Shown: piece after piece, positions 35,994 through 43,497 of the stretch | Position numbering within the stretch: position 1 is the stretch's first letter | Layout: each line of letters begins with the position of its first letter | Assembly (NCBI RefSeq): GCF_014645015.1 | Contig: NZ_BMLC01000003.1 | Span: 121,109-185,108, forward strand | Origin: Salinibacterium xinjiangense | GTDB lineage: Bacteria > Actinomycetota > Actinomycetes > Actinomycetales > Microbacteriaceae | Length of the DNA: 64,000 nt | Reading direction: 5' to 3' | Made by a program: the position numbers and the translations under genes | The notes under the pieces: generated by a model | Seen by the model: only the letters and a program-made list of their open reading frames with translations | What the model was told of the DNA's origin: nothing | Database searches by the model: none

Positions 35994-36021
35994 ACTATTC
36001 AGCCCTGAACTATTCAGCCCT
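35977..36021. repeat. 15-bp tandem repeat over a convergent gene end, 3 copies
   Basis: Units gaactaytcagccct at 35977-35991, 35992-36006 and 36007-36021. They cover the stop of the kinase-like gene (35991-35993) and that of the opposing lipoprotein (36014-36016). The intergenic region has nothing else. It is the second of three 15-bp arrays at gene ends in this window. Confidence 0.88.
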
Positions 36022-36598
36022 TGATCCAGGCCTGGGTCACTCCGCCTCCACGGGGATGGGTGGTGAGTGCGTCGCCGTCGCATGTCAGTTCGACCCCAAC
36101 CGCATCATTCAGGTCGGCATTCAGCACGCTGTACGGCACGGGGTCGAGCGGGGCACCGTTCAGATCCCCCACCGTCTTGATGATGGTGCCGGTCGCATCC
36201 CAGTTGCGAGGGATCGCGATGTTCTCGTTGATATATGAGGCCCCGGTAGCTTTGCCGGTGTGGGTGGTGGTGACGGTCTGCAACTGGCCCTCTGCGGGAA
36301 CAGTCGTCATCGTCAGGGTGTACGCGGACTCGATCACGACAGCGCCGTCGATGTCCCAGGTCATCGTCTGCGTGCCGTCGATAGCGACTTCGGCGGCCAC
36401 GCCTTGCGCTCCGATGTTGGCCTTGACGTCTTCAGCCAGCTTGGCCATGTCAAGCTTCCAGGTGTGGCCCTGCGCGCAGGCTGCGATTCCCGAGAGGGGC
36501 ACCTCTGTACCCTGCGGTTCGATGAGAGAGCAGCCACCGAGCCCGAACACGATCGCGGCAGATAGAACCACTGACGTCGCTCGCTGTGCCGAAAACAC
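36014..36598 (-). CDS. Secreted lipoprotein, hypothetical
   Basis: 194 residues. A signal segment ATSVVLSAAIVFGLGGC ends in a lipobox (LGGC; Cys at about 23). The mature part is mostly beta-strand with two further Cys (ACAQGHTWK, ELTCDGDA) that could form a disulfide. No enzyme motif. An outer-face lipoprotein of unknown function. It is convergent with the kinase-like gene. Confidence 0.78.
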   Translation of the reverse strand: MFSAQRATSVVLSAAIVFGLGGCSLIEPQGTEVPLSGIAACAQGHTWKLDMAKLAEDVKANIGAQGVAAEVAIDGTQTMTWDIDGAVVIESAYTLTMTTVPAEGQLQTVTTTHTGKATGASYINENIAIPRNWDATGTIIKTVGDLNGAPLDPVPYSVLNADLNDAVGVELTCDGDALTTHPRGGGVTQAWIKG

Positions 36599-36637
36599 GG
36601 TGCCTCCTGATCAGAACCTCAACGGGAATCTTACGTT

Positions 36638-36650
36638 GCCCCGAAGGGGC
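36638..36650 (-). terminator. Short hairpin between zincin and lipoprotein genes
   Basis: GCCCC-TTC-GGGGC on the minus strand, 20 nt after the metallopeptidase stop and 39 nt before the lipoprotein start. There is no T-run, so it may be a weak terminator or attenuator. Confidence 0.35.
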
Positions 36651-36670
36651 CCCGGCGCAAGGGCACGCGT

Positions 36671-37033
36671 TCAGCCCCAGCCGAGTTCGTGGAGATGCTC
36701 ATCGTCTATGCCGTAGAAGTGGGCGATTTCGTGCACCAGGGTGACGTGAATCTGCTCTTTCAGTTCGTCGAGATCGGCAGACACACCCAGCAGGGGTTCC
36801 CGGTAGAGGATGATCCGATCCGGCAGTTCCCCGAAGCCGTAGTTGCCCCGTTCCGTCAGTGCCACCCCGTCGTAAAGCCCGAGCACATCCAGTGATCCAT
36901 CCTCCGGGCGGTCGTCCGTCACGAAGATCACGTTGTCGAGACCGTCGACCATGTCGTCCGGTAACAGGTCGAGCTCGTCGATCACGAGCTTCTCGAACTG
37001 TTCGGCGTCTACCTGTTCAGAATTCACGCTCAC
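36671..37033 (-). CDS. Metallopeptidase-like zincin protein
   Basis: 120 residues from GTG 37033 (a second GTG at 37027). HVTLVHEIAHFYGIDDEHL holds the zincin HExxHxxGxxD, and DRIILYREPLL precedes it, as in the DUF1025/zincin family. It overlaps the DUF2017 gene by 17 nt. In actinobacteria this gene is often near DUF2017 and clpS, as here, suggesting a small proteostasis unit, but its substrate is unknown. Confidence 0.85.
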   Translation of the reverse strand: MSVNSEQVDAEQFEKLVIDELDLLPDDMVDGLDNVIFVTDDRPEDGSLDVLGLYDGVALTERGNYGFGELPDRIILYREPLLGVSADLDELKEQIHVTLVHEIAHFYGIDDEHLHELGWG

Positions 37034-37589
37034 CCGCCATCCGTTCGATCTCGTCAAGCAGTGTGCCCTGCAGGTAGCCGAGCCACTCGTAGACGCCGAG
37101 CATCGCCTCGTCTCCGGTGCCGTCGTCCCCGTCTTCTTCGATGTGGAGCCTGGCGGCAAGGGTCAGCCTGAGGTCGGTGAGAGTTCTCAGCCACGATTGC
37201 GCTGCAGGCTCGGTGAGTTCGACGGGATCGGTCGTGAGTGTCGCCATGACGAGATTCGCGTTGGCGATCTTGCGTTCGACGAGCCCCATCTCGGTGAGTC
37301 GACGATGCTCGGTCGAAGCGGCATCGTCGTTGCGGTACGCATCCGGAAGAAGTCGTGCGAGAGCCGGATCCAGCGGCGCGCTCTCTGAACCACCTATCCC
37401 CAGTTGCGCGAGCAGTGCGGCGGCCGATACCAGTTCCGAGTCGCCGTGCGGCTCGGTCTCTGCTCGCGCGTGCGGTGCTCTCTCGCCCAGCAGCACGATG
37501 AGCTGGCCCGCCAGGTCACCCAGCAGCTCCGCCTCGAAGCCCTGCAGCCGGGCGGTAATGACGGCGCCCGAATGCTCGAACGGGGTCAC
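37017..37589 (-). CDS. DUF2017 protein
   Basis: 190 residues from ATG 37589. Helical protein with an acidic centre; the conserved parts are LLPDAYRNDDAASTEHRRLTE and a C-terminus ...EWLGYLQGTLLDEI. Found beside clpS in many actinobacteria. Function unknown; linkage suggests a partner in N-degron proteolysis. It overlaps clpS by 4 nt and the zincin gene by 17 nt. Confidence 0.85.
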   Translation of the reverse strand: MTPFEHSGAVITARLQGFEAELLGDLAGQLIVLLGERAPHARAETEPHGDSELVSAAALLAQLGIGGSESAPLDPALARLLPDAYRNDDAASTEHRRLTEMGLVERKIANANLVMATLTTDPVELTEPAAQSWLRTLTDLRLTLAARLHIEEDGDDGTGDEAMLGVYEWLGYLQGTLLDEIERMAGEREF

Positions 37590-37876
37590 GCGTCATCCTT
37601 CGCAAGGGTGGCGGACAGGCCGAAGTCGTGCATAGCCTCGACGTGGCGCTCCATCTCTTCCCTGCCTCCTGATGCCACTACCGCCCGTCCCTCGTTGTGC
37701 ACGAGCAGCATCAGCCGTTCGGCTTCAGGGCGGAGGTGTCCGAAATAACTTCGGAAGACGTACGACACGTATGACTGCAGATTCACCGGATCGTTCCAGA
37801 CGATCGTGACCCAGGGGGTGTCTGGCAACCCAGCAGTGTCGAGAGTGGTGTCGCGCTCGAGGGTTGGGATCGACAT
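37586..37876 (-). CDS. clpS: ClpS adaptor
   Basis: 96 residues from ATG 37876 (GGGGGATGG upstream). It carries the ClpS fold: TPWVTIVWNDPVNLQSYVSYV, SYFGHLRPEAERLMLLVHNEGRAVV and EMERHVEAMHDFGLSATL. It binds N-terminal degrons and passes them to ClpA/ClpC-ClpP. An upstream in-frame start at 37924 lacks support. The first gene of clpS-DUF2017-zincin. Confidence 0.93.
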   Translation of the reverse strand: MSIPTLERDTTLDTAGLPDTPWVTIVWNDPVNLQSYVSYVFRSYFGHLRPEAERLMLLVHNEGRAVVASGGREEMERHVEAMHDFGLSATLAKDDA

Positions 37877-37921
37877 CCATCCCCCTTGCGACTTCTGCTC
37901 AGCGCACAAAATAACCCGGTA

Positions 37922-37958
37922 CAAAAAGAAACGGCCTGACCTGGGTCAGACCGTTTCC
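37922..37958 (-). terminator. Rho-independent terminator of tRNA-His
   Basis: On the minus strand GAAACGG-T-CTGACC-CA-GGTCAG-G-CCGTTTC, a 13-bp stem with one mismatch, is followed by TTTTTG. It lies directly after the tRNA, and is convergent with nothing, so it terminates the tRNA before clpS (same strand). Confidence 0.88.
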
Positions 37959-37961
37959 GAT

Positions 37962-38037
37962 GGGGTGAACGACGGGGCTCGAACCCGCGACTTCCGGCTC
38001 CACAAGCCAGCGCTCTGCCAACTGAGCTACGCCCACC
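37962..38037 (-). tRNA. tRNA-His (GTG)
   Basis: Minus strand, GTGGGCG acceptor pairing with CGTTCAC, D arm TAGCTCAGTTGGCAGAGC, anticodon loop CTTGTGG (GTG), T arm GCGGGTTCGAGCCCCGT, and an encoded CCA. A G at 38037 matches G-1, and the discriminator C73 (37965) fits His, whose identity depends on this pair. Confidence 0.95.
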
Positions 38038-38130
38038 ATGGCCACGCGCAGTTTCACGCTTGGCGACTTCTTGAGTGTAATGCCTCAACGACGAATCCAA
38101 AACCGGGCATCGTGCGGTCAGGGTAGCGAG

Positions 38131-38751
38131 TCAGCCTCGCTTGGCGAACTGCTCGACGACCTCGGTCGAGATCGCCTGGACCTGCTCAGTAGTGGGGCCG
38201 GGCTCCTGAACGAAGACCGCTTTGCGGTAGTAGTCGAGCTCGCGGATGGATTCCCGGATGTCTGCGAGCGCCCGGTGACCGCCATCTTTCGACGGGGCGT
38301 TGAAGTAGACGCGGGGGAACCAGCGTCGTGACAGTTCTTTGATGGATGACACGTCGATGCTCCGGTAGTGCAGGTGGCTGTCGACGCGGGGCATGTACTT
38401 CGCGAGGAAGGTGCGGTCGGTGCCGATCGTGTTACCGGCCAGCGGGGCGCTTTGCGGCGTCGGGACGAAACGCAGGATGTACTCGTTGACGGCATATTCG
38501 GCGTCGGCGAGAGACACCCCGTTGGCTACTTCCTCGATAAGACCACTCTCGGTGTGCATGTTGCGCACGAACTCACCCATGTTGTCCCAGGATGCCTGAT
38601 CCGGCTTAATCACGATCGAGAAACCGGGATCGAGGGGCTGGAGGTCGTAATCGGTGATCACGACGGCCACTTCCACGAGTTCGTCGATTGAGATGTCGAG
38701 TCCGGTCATTTCGCAATCGATCCAGACCAGAAGGTCAGAGTGGGAAGCCAT
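38131..38751 (-). CDS. orn: Oligoribonuclease
   Basis: 206 residues. DEDDh exonuclease: [11 protein letters not shown] (D, E), [20 protein letters not shown] (D), and [19 protein letters not shown] (H, D). It degrades 2-5-nt RNA and pGpG, finishing RNA turnover. Length and motif order are as in the family. Standing alone on the minus strand next to tRNA-His. Confidence 0.95.
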   Translation of the reverse strand: MASHSDLLVWIDCEMTGLDISIDELVEVAVVITDYDLQPLDPGFSIVIKPDQASWDNMGEFVRNMHTESGLIEEVANGVSLADAEYAVNEYILRFVPTPQSAPLAGNTIGTDRTFLAKYMPRVDSHLHYRSIDVSSIKELSRRWFPRVYFNAPSKDGGHRALADIRESIRELDYYRKAVFVQEPGPTTEQVQAISTEVVEQFAKRG

Positions 38752-39059
38752 GGCGCAAGCTTACCGTCGGGGTGTGGCGCTGGCCGGAGCGGCTGTGGTC
38801 AGCCCACTTCCCCCGCAGTGATGGCGTCGGCTTCGACTCGGTTGCTCTCGCTCCCCGCGGCCACCAAGTTCGGCGTTGCCGAGGTGACATTGCTACCGAG
38901 CCCAGCGAGGGGTGTGCAGCGACAATCACTGCGAGCCCGATCAGCTGGGCGCGCCGGAGCCGTATCCATCGTCCTGGTGTTCAACCACGCTGTGTAGCCT
39001 CGCGATCCTGTTGTGGGAGCGCGGAGACAACCGGCAGACGGGTCTGATAAGACTGACTC
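38752..39059. other. Intergenic region, no recognised feature
   Basis: 308 nt between the divergent orn and the 91-aa gene. Frames are short and of noncoding character; it must hold promoters for both. I found no repeat, palindrome or RNA gene. Confidence 0.5.
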
Positions 39060-39335
39060 ATGACTGACACAGCTCCTGAGATCTCCCGCGGCGAGGAATA
39101 CGTGGTGTTCTACACCGCTGGACCCTACGACGGTCGCACCGATACCCGCATCAGCACCGATGGAACCTGGGAGACTGAGATCACGGTCATCGCCGCATTC
39201 GACGGCAAGGAGACCCAGCTCGAGTACGGCGCTCCGGTCGCGAAGCGCGTCGGTGAGCAGGTGCAGGTCACATACACCTGGGACCAGAAAGACAGCGACC
39301 CCATCGAGGCCGTTGAAGAACGGTACGACGCCTAG
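39060..39335 (+). CDS. Conserved hypothetical protein, 91 aa
   Basis: From ATG 39060. Acidic, mainly beta (EEYVVFYTAGPYDGRTDTRIS... WETEITVIAAFDGKETQLEY), ending EAVEERYDA. No motif or signal. Its size and pattern suggest a single small all-beta domain. It is followed 34 nt later by the thioredoxin-like gene. Confidence 0.68.
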   Translation: MTDTAPEISRGEEYVVFYTAGPYDGRTDTRISTDGTWETEITVIAAFDGKETQLEYGAPVAKRVGEQVQVTYTWDQKDSDPIEAVEERYDA

Positions 39336-39369
39336 GGATCCTGCGAAACCCCGCGACGTTCAGGTAACG

Positions 39370-39630
39370 ATGAACCTACTTTTCTTCTCGTCGAATTTCT
39401 GCGAACCATGCATGGTGACACGCGGGGTGCTCCTCGAAGTGGCCGCCCTCGTCCCAGCGGCGCACATTGCTGAACTCGATGTGGTCCGTGACGCCGCTGA
39501 GGCTGAGAAAGCCGGTATCCGAGTCACCCCGACCGTCGTTGTGGTGGGAGATGACGGCTCAGAGGTATTCAGGGCCGAAGGGGTGCCGACGGTGAACCAG
39601 GTCCTGGTGGCGCTCGCAAAAGCTGTCTGA
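39370..39630 (+). CDS. Thioredoxin-like protein
   Basis: 86 residues from ATG 39370. MNLLFFSSNFCEPCMVTRG has the CxxC (CEPC) at residues 11-14, RVTPTVVVVGDDGSEVFR has the cis-Pro loop (TPT). It is short for thioredoxin (no first strand), closer to small glutaredoxin-type NrdH folds. Probable disulfide reductase with an unknown partner. Confidence 0.85.
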   Translation: MNLLFFSSNFCEPCMVTRGVLLEVAALVPAAHIAELDVVRDAAEAEKAGIRVTPTVVVVGDDGSEVFRAEGVPTVNQVLVALAKAV

Positions 39631-39662
39631 CCCGCGACGCTGTATCGTGGGGGACGATTCCC

Positions 39663-39738
39663 GCCCTCGTAGCTCAGGGGATAGAGCAGGAGCCTTCTAA
39701 TCTCTTGGTCGCAGGTTCGAATCCTGCCGAGGGCACCA
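39663..39738 (+). tRNA. tRNA-Arg (TCT)
   Basis: GCCCTCG acceptor with CGAGGGC, D arm GTAGCTCAGGGGATAGAGC, anticodon loop CTTCTAA (TCT), T arm GCAGGTTCGAATCCTGC and encoded CCA (39736-39738). It decodes AGA/AGG, rare codons in this GC-rich genome. Confidence 0.93.
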
Positions 39739-39754
39739 CGGGCCGCGACCACGA

Positions 39755-40987
39755 CTAGGAAAACGGCGCTCGATGCTCGAACGCCAGCGCAACAGCCTCG
39801 GCCCGTGATCCGACCCCGAGTTTGCGGAAGACCTTCGAGACGTGGAATTTGACGGTGTTCTCGCTGATCCCCATGTTTTCGGCGATGGAGCGGTAGCGCC
39901 GCCCGGTCGCGAGATGTCCGAGCACCTCGAGTTCGCGCGGCCGCAGATCCCATGATGAATTCTCGTCGCCTCGAACGGGCGGCGGATCGAGGGGCAGGAC
40001 CACTGACATCTCCGTACCCCAGCCGACAGTGGCATTCAGGCTCAATTCGCCGCTGAGCGCGAGCACCCGCTGGGCCAGGGGCTGAAGTTGTGCGCTGTCG
40101 ATCGAGAGTTCGCCCGGGCCGTCATCCCGAACGCCGATCAGGAGATTCCGGCCGTCGCAGTCCCACTGCACCCGAACTTTGCCGACGGAAGGCTGGTCGA
40201 CGAGAGCGAGGATCGCCCCTCGCACCACAGCCCGAGCCCCGTGTGCTACCTCGCTCGGCAGCGCCCTGCCGTCGACGGGCGGCTCGATGAACTGCACATC
40301 GATGTCGCGATACCTCACGAGCGGCCGCAGGTCGTCCCGAAGTCGCTCAAACGCCTGGCTCACCGGCTCTTCGTTGAAGGTGCGGACGCGGTCTGTTGAC
40401 GTGCGCAGTTGTACGAGTGCGGCTGCGGTGAGTCGCGTCGCGGTTTGCCGTGCGGATCGGTCGTCCAGCGTTGGCGAACGCAGCACGGACACAAGCGAGT
40501 CCAGCACGGCAGAGTGGTGATCCGCGAGCTCTGCGACAGCCTTGGCGCGCACGCTCGATGCGGCTCGCGATTGGAGGAGATAGTCGGGGGATGCCTCGCT
40601 GGCACGTTGCCGCATTCGCAGTGCGACGATCTGCCATAGCTGCATCACGAGCTGCTCCGACACGATCTGCCCAGGGTCGAGAAGCACGAGCAACGCACCG
40701 GAGTCGGCGACAGCCGTGAAGGCGCGACGGGACCCTGTCCCGACCCGGATGAGCAGCACCCCCATGGCTCCCGGTTCGAGACCGGTCCGGACCCTGTCGA
40801 GTTCGGTGAAGGTGAGCAGGTCGCTGTCGGGCGCAGCGCCATGTTGCTTCACCGGGTGTTCCACGTTCTCCTCGGCAAGGATCGCGAGGGTTGAGTGGTG
40901 GATGTAACTGTTGAGCAGCCCCGAGAGGCTGGAAGCAACGTCGGGGAGGGGCGCGGCAAGCACCTGGGTGAGACTCGCGAGCAGCAT
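39755..40987 (-). CDS. LuxR-type regulator with HATPase-like and GAF-like domains
   Basis: 410 residues. Roughly 1-190 is an input part (GAF-like in 70-130), 190-340 shows a degenerate histidine-kinase ATPase (LRPLVRYRDIDVQFIEPPVDG then LLIGVRDDGPGELSID, a G1 box, and TVGWGTEMSVVLPL, a G2 box), and 355-410 a LuxR helix-turn-helix (LRPRELEVLGHLATGRRYRSIAENMGI, NTVKFHVSKVFRKLGV). No DHp His or receiver is seen, so one polypeptide may sense and regulate. Start near 40987, divergent from fdhA. Confidence 0.85.
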   Translation of the reverse strand: MLLASLTQVLAAPLPDVASSLSGLLNSYIHHSTLAILAEENVEHPVKQHGAAPDSDLLTFTELDRVRTGLEPGAMGVLLIRVGTGSRRAFTAVADSGALLVLLDPGQIVSEQLVMQLWQIVALRMRQRASEASPDYLLQSRAASSVRAKAVAELADHHSAVLDSLVSVLRSPTLDDRSARQTATRLTAAALVQLRTSTDRVRTFNEEPVSQAFERLRDDLRPLVRYRDIDVQFIEPPVDGRALPSEVAHGARAVVRGAILALVDQPSVGKVRVQWDCDGRNLLIGVRDDGPGELSIDSAQLQPLAQRVLALSGELSLNATVGWGTEMSVVLPLDPPPVRGDENSSWDLRPRELEVLGHLATGRRYRSIAENMGISENTVKFHVSKVFRKLGVGSRAEAVALAFEHRAPFS

Positions 40988-41143
40988 TTATCCACAGTAT
41001 AGGACAACAGGAGTGTCCTATCTGTTGGGGTAGTTGCACTGTTCTGATTGGTGATGGTGCGGTCCAAATGCAACACGCAGGATGGAGAGCGGTGCGCGTC
41101 GCTTTGGCGCAAGCACCACACACCGTTGTGGAAGAGGATGAAC
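40988..41143. promoter_or_regulatory. Divergent promoter region with palindrome (regulator / fdhA)
   Basis: 156 nt between the regulator (minus) and fdhA (plus). A perfect 8-bp inverted repeat ATAGGACA (40999-41006) and TGTCCTAT (41014-41021), 7-bp spacer, extended by ACAG/CTGT with one bulged base, sits just upstream of the regulator start. The size and position fit a LuxR-dimer operator. fdhA is preceded by GGAAGAGG and ATG 41144. Confidence 0.65.
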
Positions 41144-42364
41144 ATGGCATCTAACAGGGCAGTCGCATACAAAGGGCCGGGAGAGGTCGAGGTCATCGAC
41201 ATCGACTACCCGTCCTTCGAGCTCAAGGATGGCCCGGGAGTCAACCCGGCGAACGTCGGGCGCAAGGTGCCCCACGGCGCGATCCTGCGCACGGTGTCGA
41301 CGAATATCTGCGGGTCCGACCAGCACATGGTTCGTGGTCGCACGACGGCTCCGGTCGATCTCGTGCTCGGTCACGAGATCACGGGCGAGGTCATCGAAGT
41401 CGGCCCGGGCGTCGAGTTCATCAAGGTTGGCGACATCGTCTCCGTACCGTTCAATATCTCATGCGGTCGCTGTCGCAACTGCAAGGAAGGTAAAACCGGG
41501 ATCTGCCTCAACGTCAATCCCGACCGCCCGGGAAGCGCGTACGGCTACGTCGATATGGGCGGCTGGGTCGGAGGACAGGCCGAGTACGTGCTCGTTCCCT
41601 ACGCTGACTGGAACCTGCTGAAATTCCCCGACCGCGATCAGGCCCTTGAGAAAATCATGGATCTGACCATGCTCTCCGACATCTTCCCCACCGGTTTCCA
41701 CGGTGCGGTCAGTGCCGGTGTGACCGTCGGTTCGACCGTCTACATCGCGGGGGCAGGCCCGGTGGGACTCGCGGCCGCTGCGGGCGCACAGCTGCTCGGA
41801 GCGGCAGTGGTGATCGTTGGTGACCTCAACGAGGAGAGGCTGGCCCAGGCCCGCAGCTTCGGATGCGAGACCATCAACGTCGGCGACGGCAATCTCGTGG
41901 ACCAGCTCGATCAACTCCTCGGGGTTCCCGAGGTGGACGCTGCGGTCGATGCCGTGGGGTTCGAGGCTCGCAGCCAGGGTGGGGGCGCTCACGCCAAAGA
42001 GGCGCCCGCCACGGTTCTCAATTCGTTGATGCTCGCCACAGGAGCCGGCGGAGCGATCGGGGTCCCAGGGCTCTACGTCACCGGTGACCCCGGGGCAGTC
42101 GACGAGGCCTCACGGGTGGGATCGTTGTCACTCAGCTTCGGAACGGGCTGGGCGAAATCGCTCTCCTTCACCACGGGCCAGTGCCCGGTCATGAAGTACA
42201 ACCGCCGGCTCATGATGGCGATCCTTCATGACAAGGTGCATATCGCCAAGGCTGTCAACGCGAAGGCGATAACTCTCGAGGATGCCCCGCGTGGCTATGC
42301 CGAGTTCGATGCGGGAGCAGCAACGAAGTACGTACTTAACCCCAATGGTTACCTTAACGCCTAA
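41144..42364 (+). CDS. fdhA: Glutathione-independent formaldehyde dehydrogenase
   Basis: 406 residues, the size of Pseudomonas FdhA. Zn-MDR features: CGSDQHMVRGRTT (catalytic Cys), GHEITGEVIEVG, structural-zinc CGRCRNCKEGKTGIC, and the nucleotide loop GAGPVGLAAAAGAQLLGA. The stretch EARSQGGGAHAKEAPATVLN is typical of NAD-dependent FdhA, which carries tightly bound NAD+. It oxidises formaldehyde and related aldehydes. ATG 41144 is preferred to 41138 because of spacing to GGAAGAGG. Confidence 0.93.
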   Translation: MASNRAVAYKGPGEVEVIDIDYPSFELKDGPGVNPANVGRKVPHGAILRTVSTNICGSDQHMVRGRTTAPVDLVLGHEITGEVIEVGPGVEFIKVGDIVSVPFNISCGRCRNCKEGKTGICLNVNPDRPGSAYGYVDMGGWVGGQAEYVLVPYADWNLLKFPDRDQALEKIMDLTMLSDIFPTGFHGAVSAGVTVGSTVYIAGAGPVGLAAAAGAQLLGAAVVIVGDLNEERLAQARSFGCETINVGDGNLVDQLDQLLGVPEVDAAVDAVGFEARSQGGGAHAKEAPATVLNSLMLATGAGGAIGVPGLYVTGDPGAVDEASRVGSLSLSFGTGWAKSLSFTTGQCPVMKYNRRLMMAILHDKVHIAKAVNAKAITLEDAPRGYAEFDAGAATKYVLNPNGYLNA

Positions 42365-42389
42365 CCGCCCAACCAGGCACAGCAACCCC

Positions 42390-42660
42390 TAGGGAAAACC
42401 AGCGTCGGCCCCGATCCTGGCAACAGCCCGGATCGTCAGCGCATGGACCTTCCGAGCCTTCGGCATCCAGTCGAAGGCCCGGAGGGAACATCGCAGGCCG
42501 GCCGCCGATTTTATGGTCTCGATGCCGGTGGCGGCGAGAAGGTTGTGATCTTCGCGAACGGGATGCCGCTTTCGGCAGGTGGAGTAGTCGTGGGCGATTG
42601 TGATGCCGGCAGTTGGGCCAGCAACATCAGGTGTCGTCGAAGCAGGCGCCACTGTACTCT
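42390..42660 (+). pseudogene. Remnant: GlcG/HbpS-family (DUF336) heme-binding gene, frameshifted
   Basis: Two plus-strand frames together match the family: first (from 42390) GKPASAPILATARIVSAW then TFRAFGIQ, then, after a frameshift about 42480-42490, GRRFYGLDAGGGEKVVIFAN and MPLSAGGVVVGDCDAG. These resemble GAPILSV.IA..KA.TAAAFG, PFYGL, G.VVIF.GG.PL, GEVVGA.GVSG of GlcG/HbpS. Both ends are absent. A decayed gene following fdhA. Confidence 0.65.
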
Positions 42661-42668
42661 GAAAACGT

Positions 42669-42717
42669 AAAGCGGCGCCCGTGCACAGGCCTTAGGGCCG
42701 TGCACGGGCGCCGCTTT
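42669..42717. terminator. Strong bidirectional hairpin terminator
   Basis: AAAGCGGCGCCCGTGCAC (42669-42686) and GTGCACGGGCGCCGCTTT (42700-42717) form an 18-bp perfect stem with a 13-nt loop. On the minus strand it is followed by a T-rich run (ACGTTTTC), so it ends the transcript of the minus gene starting at 43433; in the plus direction it follows the GlcG remnant and fdhA. Confidence 0.9.
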
Positions 42718-42743
42718 GTCAGGGGTGGCCGGGTCTTACTTTC

Positions 42744-42773
42744 CTACTTGCCTGCGGCCTACTTGCCTGCGGC
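42744..42773. repeat. 15-bp tandem duplication over a stop codon
   Basis: Two copies of ctacttgcctgcggc (42744-42758 and 42759-42773) with a partial third (ctgcgg) after. In the minus reading this duplicates the end AAGK-stop of the gene at 42759-43433, so two stops exist in frame. Third 15-bp array at a gene end. Confidence 0.88.
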
Positions 42774-43433
42774 CTGCGGTAGAACTGCGGTGGCGGCGCT
42801 CGTCGAATTCGATGTGGACCCAGGCGTAGACCCAGAAGTAGACCCAGATGACGACCCAGACGCTGCAGGCTGCGACGCCGACCATTCGCGCTGTTTGGTG
42901 GCGAGCTGCTCATCGGCAGTGGGAGTTACCGGCGTCTCGTATTTCCACGCGGCAAGATCCTGGGCGAAGAGTTTTTTGGCGCGGCCCGGCTTCGATTGCC
43001 AGTTGAGGAGACCGTCCTGGAAATCGGCGAGATCCTGTTCGGCCTGGAAGCTGTAGTTGGTGGAGTTCTTCTTCATAGTGGCCAGCTGGTGCGCAGCCCA
43101 GTCAGCAGCCAGCGTCGCGCCGAGCACGGGAAGGAGTCGCACGCGGACTTCGGCCTCGCTCGACTGGTGCTCTACATGGTCTTTCTCCGGGGCCGACAGG
43201 GTGCTCCAGGTGGCAGCCCGACGACCGGCGGCGATGAGCGTGGCGACGGCCGCAGCCTTGTGCTCACGATCCTGCTGGGCGATGAGTCGCTTTATCGCGC
43301 CGCGCGCGATCAAGCCTGCCACCACCCCACCGACGACTATCGCGATGAAGGGGATGATCGCGCTCGTGATAACGGTCTGGCCGCCATCGGAGTTGAACCA
43401 ACGGACAATATCATTCCACCACTGCTGCAACAT
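42759..43433 (-). CDS. Membrane-associated hypothetical protein
   Basis: 224 residues from ATG 43433. One N-terminal membrane helix (about 20-45: VITSAIIPFIAIVVGGVVAGLIARG), a helical middle with KAAAVATLIAAGRRAATW and a low-complexity Ser/Gly/Thr C-terminus (SGSSSGSTSGSTPGSTS) ending in the duplicated AAGK. The topology suggests a cytoplasmic or periplasmic coil tethered to the membrane. Family not recognised. The tail carries repetitive codons and the stop is within a 15-bp repeat. Confidence 0.72.
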   Translation of the reverse strand: MLQQWWNDIVRWFNSDGGQTVITSAIIPFIAIVVGGVVAGLIARGAIKRLIAQQDREHKAAAVATLIAAGRRAATWSTLSAPEKDHVEHQSSEAEVRVRLLPVLGATLAADWAAHQLATMKKNSTNYSFQAEQDLADFQDGLLNWQSKPGRAKKLFAQDLAAWKYETPVTPTADEQLATKQREWSASQPAASGSSSGSTSGSTPGSTSNSTSAATAVLPQAAGK

Positions 43434-43497
43434 GCAGGCACTGTAACCCCGCACGCATCACAGATCGCGGAAGCCTCGGGCGAGTCGCCGCAGCCGG

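Noticed and set aside
42389-42652. 87-codon minus-strand frame opposite the GlcG-like remnant
   Set aside because: The plus-strand frames give recognisable GlcG/HbpS motifs; the minus reading is a shadow.
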